Shown here: positions 1-5,452 of the stretch, piece by piece
How the letters are laid out: each line of letters opens with the position of its first letter
How positions within the stretch are numbered: the first letter of the stretch is position 1
NCBI GenBank assembly: GCA_015488975.1
Contig: WFMT01000241.1
Coordinates: 1 to 6,060, forward strand
Direction of reading: 5' to 3'
DNA from: Campylobacteraceae bacterium
Lineage (GTDB): Bacteria > Campylobacterota > Campylobacteria > Campylobacterales > JALSKU01
Length of the DNA: 6,060 bases
Position numbers and translations under genes: made by a program
Notes under the pieces: generated by a model
The model's input: only the letters and a program-made list of their open reading frames with translations
The model's database searches: none
Told to the model about the DNA's origin: nothing

Positions 1-574
1 CCAAAAACATATTAAGGTAAAAGGTGATATTTTATTTACAAAATATGGATTGTCCGGATTTGCTATACTCGATATCAGCTCCTATGTTTCAAAGCTACTT
101 CTTGAGCAAAAGAAAGTAAATATTTTCATAAATCTGCTTCCGGATTATGATAAGTTGGAACTGCTCTCAATCTTTGAAAATATTAAAAAATTTCATAACA
201 GATATGATATATTAACAATGCTTAGTGGTTTCATATCTTCAAAAATAGCAAAAGTTTTATTGAGTGAATTAAAAATCAATCAAAATAAAATACTTAAAGA
301 GATAAGTGTCAAAGAGATGAGAGTTATGGTAGAAAAGATTTTAGATTGGCATTTTGAAATAGACAGTACTCACGGGTTTGACTATGCAGAAGTTTGTGGC
401 GGCGGCTTGCGTATTTCTCAAATAGATCCAAAAACAATGGAGTCCAAAATACTCAAAGGTTTATTTTTTGCAGGAGAAATACTTGATATTACAGGGAAAA
501 GAGGAGGATTTAATCTTGCTTTTGCCTGGTCTAGTGGCTATATAGCAGGTAAAAATATTGGAAAATTAAGTTAA
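1..574 (+). CDS. NAD(P)/FAD-dependent oxidoreductase of the HI0933/BaiN family, C-terminal part (5' end outside the window)
   Basis: This frame is open from base 2 to the TAA at 572-574, giving about 190 codons of a longer protein; family members are usually near 400 residues. The TTG at 50 is an internal Leu codon, not a start, because recognisable family sequence lies upstream of it (GDILFTKYGLSGFAIL, from base 23). The C-terminal end has the family hallmarks: CGGG followed by Asp-Pro-x-Thr-Met-Glu-Ser-Lys (about 397-448), then GLFFAGEILDITGKRGG and FNLAFAWSSGYIAG. In this family the last block closes the FAD site. Known members are cytosolic flavoproteins; BaiN itself is a bile-acid dehydrogenase of gut clostridia, but most members have no known substrate, so none is assigned. 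The next gene starts 16 bp downstream, so the two are probably co-transcribed. The family call is firm; the physiological role is unknown. Confidence 0.88.
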   Translation, partial: QKHIKVKGDILFTKYGLSGFAILDISSYVSKLLLEQKKVNIFINLLPDYDKLELLSIFENIKKFHNRYDILTMLSGFISSKIAKVLLSELKINQNKILKEISVKEMRVMVEKILDWHFEIDSTHGFDYAEVCGGGLRISQIDPKTMESKILKGLFFAGEILDITGKRGGFNLAFAWSSGYIAGKNIGKLS

Positions 575-590
575 AATAAAGAGATATGAT

Positions 591-1103
591 ATGAAAAAAT
601 TATTTATAATAAGACATGCAAAATCAAGCTGGAAAGATACAAGTTTGGATGATTTTGACAGAGGGTTAAACAAAAGAGGAAAAAAAGATATAAAATTTAT
701 TGCAAATTGGTTAAGGGCAAATAGATTTTATCCTGATTTGATTTTGTCTTCTCCCGCAAGAAGGGCAAAGGATACTCTTGAGCAGATTGTTAAAACTTTA
801 AAGTTAAATGATGAAATTATCAGATTTGATAAGAGTATATATGAAGCAACTTGTGACACCTTGATTGATTTACTGGAGCAAGTTGATAAAAGATATGATA
901 ATTTATTTTTGATAGGACATAATCCGGCATTAAATGAATTGGCTGAGTTTTTAACTAACAGTGTGATTTTTAATATTCCAACTTCAGGAATATTTTGTGT
1001 GGAATTTAATATAAGTAAATGGAGTGAAATAAAAAATGTAAAAGGAATTATATCTTTTTTTGAATTTCCCAAAAAGCTAAGACAGATGGAGAAGGATGCA
1101 TGA
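591..1103 (+). CDS. sixA: SixA-type phosphohistidine phosphatase (histidine phosphatase superfamily)
   Basis: This 170-residue cytosolic protein belongs to the histidine phosphatase (phosphoglycerate mutase-like) superfamily. The catalytic RHG-type motif is Arg8-His9 in FIIRHAKSSW, where His9 would carry the phosphate. The other core residues are visible: Arg58 in SSPARRAKDT, Glu85 in SIYEAT and His110 in LIGHNPAL. The length fits the small SixA branch rather than phosphoglycerate mutases. E. coli SixA removes phosphate from phosphohistidine in ArcB and the nitrogen PTS; no such partner is encoded in this window, so the substrate is unknown. The ATG at 591 follows an AAAGAGAT ribosome-binding sequence at 578-585. 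The gene's TGA at 1101-1103 overlaps the ATG of the downstream ABC transporter gene (ATGA), which suggests translational coupling. Family assignment is firm, target inferred at best. Confidence 0.88.
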   Translation: MKKLFIIRHAKSSWKDTSLDDFDRGLNKRGKKDIKFIANWLRANRFYPDLILSSPARRAKDTLEQIVKTLKLNDEIIRFDKSIYEATCDTLIDLLEQVDKRYDNLFLIGHNPALNELAEFLTNSVIFNIPTSGIFCVEFNISKWSEIKNVKGIISFFEFPKKLRQMEKDA

Positions 1104-2803
1104 TAGAGTTTTTTAAAGAGTATTTACCATATTTAAAAAATTATAAAAAAAAGCTGATTTTGGCAATTTTTGGTATGATTTTAGTTTCTGCTTCGACTGC
1201 TGCAGTTGCATATCTTGTTAAGCCTGTGATGGATAAGATATTTGTTCAGCAAGATATAAAAATGCTTTATATACTACCGATATTTATCATTTTAGCTTTT
1301 ATCGGGAAAGGAGTTGGAGCTTTTTTGTCTTCATATTTTTTAACTTTTATAGGTGAAGATGTAGTAAGGATTATAAAAAATAAAATGTTAGAGCATATAG
1401 TAAACCTTGATTTTGATTTTCATTTAAACAGGCATAGCGGAGAGCTGATAAGTAGGATTACAAATGATATTTCAAAAATACAAGGTGCTATCGCTTCGGA
1501 TGCTGTTAACTTTTTTAAAGGATTGTTTACAATCGCTGGTTTACTTGTTGTTGTTGTGTATCAAAGCCCAACATTAGCACTTTTTTCCATTATTGTAATT
1601 CCAGTTGCCATATATCCTATAAAATTAATATCCAAAAAGATAAAAATTCTTTCAAGAAGATCCCAAGAACAAAATTCAAAGCTTACATCGGCTCTTTCTG
1701 AAATATTTCAAAATTATGAAATGATAAAAGCTTATAATGCACAAAAGTATGAATTAGAAAGATTTAACAAAAAAAATCTTGACTATTTTAAAATAAATAT
1801 GAAAAGTATCAAGAATCAACAACTCTTAGCTCCAGTTTTTGAGATAGTCGGTGCTATATCTATAGTCGCAGTTATTGTAATAGGCGGAAGAGAAGTTTTA
1901 ATAACACATGAGTTGACAACAGGGGGATTTTTCTCTTTTTTAACAGCATTATCACTTTTGCTTGATCCTTTAAAAAGAATATCAAATTCATACAGTAAGT
2001 TTCAAATAGCAGTAGCTGCCAATGAAAGAATAAAAGATATAATGTCTCATCCAATTAATATATTAGCAGGCAAAGATAAAGTTGAAAATATCGATGTAAT
2101 ACAGATGAAGAATTTAAATTTGACTTATGGGAAAAATCAGGCATTAAAAGATATTAATTTTAAAGCTTATAAAGGTAAAACTATCGGATTGGTTGGAGAT
2201 AGTGGAGGAGGGAAGAGCTCGATAGTCAACTTGCTTTTGAGATTTTATGATCCTACAAGTGGAGTGATTTTGATAAATGATAAAGACATGAAATCATTTG
2301 ATATTGATAACTTAAGAGAACATATATGTGTTGTGAGTCAGAGGATTTATATAGTCAATGATACCGTAGCGGCAAATATAGCTTATGGCAAAGAGCAGGA
2401 TGAAAAAAAGATAAAAGAAGCTCTAAAAAAAGCAAATCTCCTTGAGTATATAGAAAACCTGGAAAATGGTATTTATACGGTTTTGGATGAATCTGGGACA
2501 AATTTATCAGGCGGACAAAGACAGAGAATTGCTATCGCAAGGGCATTATACAGGCATCCTGCTATATTGATACTTGATGAGGCTACAAGTGCATTGGATA
2601 ATAAAAGTGAAGCTTCCATTATGAATACAATATACAAAATAAAAGAAAATATGATAATCTTTATAGCAGCCCATAGGCTTACAACTGTGGAAAATTCAGA
2701 TCATATCCTTGTTTTTGAGCATGGAAAGATAGTTTGTCAAGGCAACATGAAAGATTTAAAAGAAAACTGTACTTATTTTAAAAAGTTATATAGCTTTATT
2801 TGA
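1100..2803 (+). CDS. msbA: ABC exporter half-transporter (membrane domain fused to ATPase), MsbA-like
   Basis: This 567-residue fused exporter would act as a homodimer in the inner membrane. The membrane domain spans about residues 1-310, with hydrophobic segments near 19-40, 55-84, 138-155, 158-177, 244-263 and 275-290. The conserved family stretch GELISRITND is at 114-123. The nucleotide-binding domain is complete: Walker A GDSGGGKS (366-373, Lys372), Q-loop Gln414, signature LSGGQ (469-473), Walker B Asp493 with catalytic Glu494, and H-loop His525. The length and the intact single ATPase site fit MsbA, which flips lipid A-core to the periplasmic leaflet, but other lipid or peptide exporters share this architecture, so the substrate is an inference. 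The start is supported by GGAGAAGGA at 1088-1096 and by the ATGA overlap with sixA. The 3' end overlaps convergent pgpA by 8 bp. Confidence 0.78.
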   Translation: MIEFFKEYLPYLKNYKKKLILAIFGMILVSASTAAVAYLVKPVMDKIFVQQDIKMLYILPIFIILAFIGKGVGAFLSSYFLTFIGEDVVRIIKNKMLEHIVNLDFDFHLNRHSGELISRITNDISKIQGAIASDAVNFFKGLFTIAGLLVVVVYQSPTLALFSIIVIPVAIYPIKLISKKIKILSRRSQEQNSKLTSALSEIFQNYEMIKAYNAQKYELERFNKKNLDYFKINMKSIKNQQLLAPVFEIVGAISIVAVIVIGGREVLITHELTTGGFFSFLTALSLLLDPLKRISNSYSKFQIAVAANERIKDIMSHPINILAGKDKVENIDVIQMKNLNLTYGKNQALKDINFKAYKGKTIGLVGDSGGGKSSIVNLLLRFYDPTSGVILINDKDMKSFDIDNLREHICVVSQRIYIVNDTVAANIAYGKEQDEKKIKEALKKANLLEYIENLENGIYTVLDESGTNLSGGQRQRIAIARALYRHPAILILDEATSALDNKSEASIMNTIYKIKENMIIFIAAHRLTTVENSDHILVFEHGKIVCQGNMKDLKENCTYFKKLYSFI

Positions 2804-3269
2804 TAATATACAAGTATCCCTGATAGACCAAGGCACTTGATATACCTGCTAATATACCAGCTACAATATCATCTCCCATAACCCCTTTCCCCCCATCATA
2901 TTCTTTATCAATCCTACCTATAAGAGAGGGTTTCCATATATCATAAATACGAAAAAATACCAAGCTTAATGCCATTTGCAAAATCGTTGCTGAGCTTAAT
3001 GAAAAGGCAAGCCATACGCCTACGACTTCATCTATCACAATCTCTTTAGGATCTTTTTTATTATATTCATTTTCATATATATCTATCTCTTTTAAAGCAA
3101 GTAGCGTTATTAGTATAGACAATAAGAATAAAGTAGATACAGGAAAATATTGTAAGATAAAATATCCGACAACAGCAGCAGCTATGCTACCAACGGTTCC
3201 AGGTGCGTAAGGAGAGAGTCCTGTATAAAAAAATGTTAAAAAAAGTTTTCTTATGTCTTTTCTTTTCAT
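2796..3269 (-). CDS. pgpA: Phosphatidylglycerophosphatase A
   Basis: This 157-residue integral membrane phosphatase removes the phosphate from phosphatidylglycerophosphate to give phosphatidylglycerol, in inner-membrane phospholipid synthesis. The PgpA family motifs are all present: SPYAPGTVGS (19-28), DPKEIVIDE (73-81), FRIYDIWKP (106-114) and GGKGVMGDD (126-134), whose acidic residues are expected to bind Mg2+. Hydrophobic segments lie near 28-58, 82-105 and 135-155. The ATG at 3269 is preceded by AAGGAT (3274-3279), and only 12 bp separate it from the stop of the upstream ATP-sulfurylase-like gene, so it is most likely the last gene of that operon. Its TAA (2796-2798) lies inside the end of the convergent transporter gene. 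Length and motifs match the family and nothing is missing. Confidence 0.93.
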   Translation of the reverse strand: MKRKDIRKLFLTFFYTGLSPYAPGTVGSIAAAVVGYFILQYFPVSTLFLLSILITLLALKEIDIYENEYNKKDPKEIVIDEVVGVWLAFSLSSATILQMALSLVFFRIYDIWKPSLIGRIDKEYDGGKGVMGDDIVAGILAGISSALVYQGYLYIIK

Positions 3270-3281
3270 TAATATCCTTTT

Positions 3282-4481
3282 TTATGTTAATGAAGTAGTT
3301 TGATAAAGCTGAAGAAGCTTGATGTAAAAATCTTTTTCATCATGTTCTTCTAAGAGCCCAGAGTTTGGCATAATTGCATCATATAATTTACCTAAATCTT
3401 CAAATCTATTTTTAAAAAGCTCACTTAGAAGAATTGCTGATATTTCTTTTCTTACTAGTACAGCAGGTGGCAATAGGCCGGATTTTAAAATTTCAAGGAT
3501 TGACGGAGAATGATAAGATATATGATGATGTTTACCGTGAGGGCAGGTTTTTGTACTAACCAAAGTTTTGCATTGGTCACAATATACAAATTCACTTACA
3601 ATAGTAGCTTTGATGCCATTGTTTTCAATAGTATCAAGTATTGAATTTATTCTGTCATGGTTGTAAAATACACCAATACCTGAGTGATTTTGCCCTAATA
3701 TTATATCAGTACAGCCAAAATTCTTTGCAGCTATCGAATCTAATACAGCATTATTATAACCGGCAAATATATATGTATTTTCAAAAGGAACGATAAGTAC
3801 TCTGTTTTTTGGTAAAAAATTTTCTACAAAGTATTCTAATGTCTTGTATCTTATCTCATAAGACAGAGTATCTTTTTTGTATGGTTTTAATAAAAATATA
3901 ATTAGTAAGTCAGTACTTTCAAGAGTTAACCTTATAAGTCTTTCATGGGCTCTGTGAAGTGGCTTGGCTGCCATCATTATTGCTGTAGTTGTTTTGGCAT
4001 TTATATTGTTTTTTGCTTTTTTTATATCAGCTTTTATATTTTTTATATCATTAAAATCTATCTCATATTTGCCAGCTATTGAATATTCGCCAAGTCTTTT
4101 TAGAGTATCCATCACCCCTGGATGAGTTTCATCGTAAGTTCCAAATATAGACTTAATCCTGTTTTTAATATTAATTTTATATACACTCTTAGTTTTGATA
4201 TATCCAGCAAAATTGCCTGAAACGATTATCTTTATAATATCATCTTTTTTTGCATTTTTTAAAACTTCTTTATTTCTTTTTCCAGATGGAGCTAAGATAA
4301 ATGGGAAAGGAAGAAACTGTTTTTTATATTTTTTTGTTTTACATACTTCATTGGCCACTTCTTCATCCATCAATGAATCTATAGGCTGAAGTATGCCTTC
4401 TTTTGCCAATGAGAGTGTAGCTAAAGCTTCCTTATCAAGATGCAACTCTTTTAAGGTATTATTTTTTCTTATTGATTCCAT
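3282..4481 (-). CDS. ATP-sulfurylase (sulfate adenylyltransferase) homologue with altered active site
   Basis: This 399-residue protein has the bacterial ATP-sulfurylase layout: an N-terminal PUA-like part (about 1-160), then the nucleotidyltransferase domain. The fold markers are clear: PLHRAH (174-179, keeping the ATP-site HxxH), KNFGCTDIILG (253-263), HSGIG (266-270) and GLLPPA (335-340). The sulfate-binding chemistry is not preserved. The canonical QTRN before PxHRAH is Met170-Ala-Ala-Lys173, GRDH is GQNH (263-266), the MRYAGP loop is YIFAGY (237-242), and the SGTxxR motif near the C-terminus is HSPSIL. Cys301, Cys304, Cys313 and nearby His residues (315, 318-320) resemble the zinc site of some ATP sulfurylases. 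It may be an adenylyltransferase with another substrate or a non-catalytic relative; assimilation or oxidation of sulfate should not be assumed. The ATG at 4481 was chosen for its ribosome-binding site. It starts inside the regulator gene and is followed closely by pgpA. C. jejuni Cj1609 is the recalled counterpart. Confidence 0.85.
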   Translation of the reverse strand: MESIRKNNTLKELHLDKEALATLSLAKEGILQPIDSLMDEEVANEVCKTKKYKKQFLPFPFILAPSGKRNKEVLKNAKKDDIIKIIVSGNFAGYIKTKSVYKINIKNRIKSIFGTYDETHPGVMDTLKRLGEYSIAGKYEIDFNDIKNIKADIKKAKNNINAKTTTAIMMAAKPLHRAHERLIRLTLESTDLLIIFLLKPYKKDTLSYEIRYKTLEYFVENFLPKNRVLIVPFENTYIFAGYNNAVLDSIAAKNFGCTDIILGQNHSGIGVFYNHDRINSILDTIENNGIKATIVSEFVYCDQCKTLVSTKTCPHGKHHHISYHSPSILEILKSGLLPPAVLVRKEISAILLSELFKNRFEDLGKLYDAIMPNSGLLEEHDEKDFYIKLLQLYQTTSLT

Positions 4482-5355
4482 ATTTTTTTCTCTTCTCCCA
4501 TAAACTTTTTCTTGAAACACCAAGCTTTTTGCTAAGCTCCGTATCGGTACAATTATTTTGACAACTCAGGATTACATATTTTACATAATCATCGATAGAT
4601 AATATATCACCATTGTCATATATTTTATTGTAATTGTCAAGAGAAATCATATTGATATTGCTATTTATCTGTTCACTTGTATCAGTTGTACACAGTATTG
4701 CTCTTTTTTTCTCAAAATCAGACAGGATTTTTATCCTCTCACTTTTTTTCAAATTTTGAAAATTTACCAAATACAATAAAGTTTTGTCATCATAACTTTG
4801 CATTTTTTCCAAAGCATTTGGTGTATCAAGAGGTATAAAAATAGGAATTTCATTAATACTTTTTGCATATTCGTAGACCAGCTTATCGGCAAACTTTTGA
4901 TAATAACTTTTGATTAACAAAGGTAAAGATATATTTTTAATATTTATTTGTTTAATTGAACTATTTTTGAGTAAGTTTTCCATGTATGCTGAGCAAAATA
5001 AACTTTGTTTTTTAAGTTTTTTATATTCAAATAGATGATCTATTTTCCTTATAAGCTCTTCAATCATAAAAGGTTTCAGTATATAATCATCAGCCCCTGT
5101 TTTGAGTGGTTTTGAGACAGTATCATTGCTGATATATGAAATTAAGAGTATTATGATAGATGATTTGTGCTTTTGTATTGCTGGATAAAAATTTTGTCCT
5201 GAAATATTTGTCGAGAGTAAGACTATATCATATTTATCTTCATTTATAGACTCTTTGATGGTGGCGACAATTTTGCAGTTATAACCAACTTCTGTAAGTC
5301 TGGATGCAATACTTTGAGCTAGATAAATCTCACTTTCAACGATTAAAACTTTCAT
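4459..5355 (-). CDS. HP1021/CemR-type atypical orphan response regulator
   Basis: This 298-residue protein has a receiver domain (1-110) followed by a middle region and a C-terminal helix-turn-helix (about 255-298; TELSKKLGVSRKSLW is typical of the Fis/NtrC type). The receiver keeps Ser73 and Lys94 (in YILKPF), but the phosphoacceptor Asp is replaced by Ser48 (IVLLSTN) and one residue of the acidic pocket is Ser8 (VESE), so it should not be controlled by ordinary phosphotransfer. No histidine kinase gene adjoins it. Helicobacter pylori HP1021 and C. jejuni Cj1608 (CemR) share these traits and gene context; those proteins bind DNA as global, redox-responsive regulators, and HP1021 also binds the replication origin. 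Five cysteines (27, 121, 222, 265, 269) could serve redox sensing here, which is inference. The ATG at 5355 has AAGGAG six bases upstream. The end overlaps the next gene by 23 bp. Confidence 0.9.
   Translation of the reverse strand: MKVLIVESEIYLAQSIASRLTEVGYNCKIVATIKESINEDKYDIVLLSTNISGQNFYPAIQKHKSSIIILLISYISNDTVSKPLKTGADDYILKPFMIEELIRKIDHLFEYKKLKKQSLFCSAYMENLLKNSSIKQINIKNISLPLLIKSYYQKFADKLVYEYAKSINEIPIFIPLDTPNALEKMQSYDDKTLLYLVNFQNLKKSERIKILSDFEKKRAILCTTDTSEQINSNINMISLDNYNKIYDNGDILSIDDYVKYVILSCQNNCTDTELSKKLGVSRKSLWEKRKKYGINKKK
4490..4499 (-). promoter_or_regulatory. Ribosome-binding site that decides the start of the ATP-sulfurylase-like gene
   Basis: On the minus strand this reads GGGAGAAGAG, with its 3' end 8 bases before the ATG at 4481-4479. 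It lies inside the last codons of the regulator gene. An upstream in-frame TTG at 4523 would add 14 residues without homology, and I see no comparable purine-rich site before it, so the ATG at 4481 is preferred. Confidence 0.7.
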
Positions 5356-5361
5356 TTAATT

Positions 5362-5367
5362 CTCCTT
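5362..5367 (-). promoter_or_regulatory. Ribosome-binding site of the HP1021-like gene
   Basis: On the minus strand this reads AAGGAG, six bases before the ATG at 5355-5353. It is a near-perfect Shine-Dalgarno sequence and fixes the regulator's start. A small potential hairpin (5371-5390) ends just upstream of it. Confidence 0.8.
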
Positions 5368-5370
5368 TTC

Positions 5371-5390
5371 CAAGGATGTAGAATCCCTTG
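5371..5390 (-). repeat. Small imperfect hairpin in the regulator's 5' leader
   Basis: On the minus strand the arms are CAAGGGAT and ATCCTTG, separated by TCTAC; pairing is complete apart from one bulged G. It would sit immediately upstream of the AAGGAG ribosome-binding site. It could affect translation or mRNA stability, but the stem is short and may be chance. Confidence 0.35.
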
Positions 5391-5425
5391 AAAATTTCTC
5401 ACACTAAAGCTTTGTCTTCGGCAAG

Positions 5426-5446
5426 AGAAACAATCATATTGTTTCA
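5426..5446. promoter_or_regulatory. Inverted pair of HP1021-box-like sequences upstream of the HP1021-like gene (candidate operator)
   Basis: The core is a perfect inverted repeat, GAAACAAT-CAT-ATTGTTTC (5427-5445). With one flanking base each, the arms give AGAAACA (TGTTTCT on the minus strand) and TGTTTCA; both fit the published HP1021 box consensus TGTTWCW as I recall it. The element is 72-90 bases upstream of the regulator's ATG and overlaps the last codons and stop of ispDF. Autoregulation by the downstream protein is the obvious hypothesis. Single matches occur elsewhere in this AT-rich window (85-91 and 4513-4519), so the paired arrangement is the evidence, not the match itself. Confidence 0.45.
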
Positions 5447-5452
5447 TGATTG
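5431..5452 (-). repeat. Seven-bp stem-loop around the ispDF stop codon (possible weak terminator or attenuator)
   Basis: The arms CAATCAT and ATGATTG pair perfectly around an 8-base loop. On the minus-strand transcript the stem is followed by TTTCTCTT, a broken U-rich run. The stem is AT-rich and short, so it is a poor intrinsic terminator at best. It shares bases with the 5427-5445 inverted repeat, so the two folds exclude each other. Confidence 0.3.

Noticed and set aside
85..91. Isolated TGTTTCA match to the HP1021 box, and another at 4513-4519 on the minus strand
   Set aside because: Both are single matches inside coding sequence, at a frequency expected by chance in AT-rich DNA.
50..574. 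A separate 174-residue protein starting at TTG 50
   Set aside because: The frame continues upstream to the window edge with sequence matching the HI0933/BaiN family, so TTG 50 is an internal Leu codon of a truncated gene.
728..1072. Minus-strand 114-residue reading frame
   Set aside because: It lies wholly opposite sixA, has no recognisable motifs, and is a shadow of the coding frame.
1872..2054. Minus-strand 60-residue reading frame
   Set aside because: It lies inside the transporter gene on the opposite strand and has no motif or ribosome-binding support.
4195..4389. Plus-strand 64-residue hydrophobic reading frame
   Set aside because: It is antisense to the ATP-sulfurylase-like gene; its Phe/Ile-rich composition follows from Lys/Asn/Asp codons on the other strand.
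4482..4523. A longer ATP-sulfurylase-like protein starting at TTG 4523
   Set aside because: The start would be TTG, with no clear ribosome-binding site and no family similarity in the extra 14 residues. The ATG at 4481 has GGGAGAAGAG at good spacing.
5406..5413. AAAGCTTT palindrome in the ispDF-regulator gap
   Set aside because: It is an 8-bp palindrome with no spacing or partner to support a function; such AT-rich palindromes are common.
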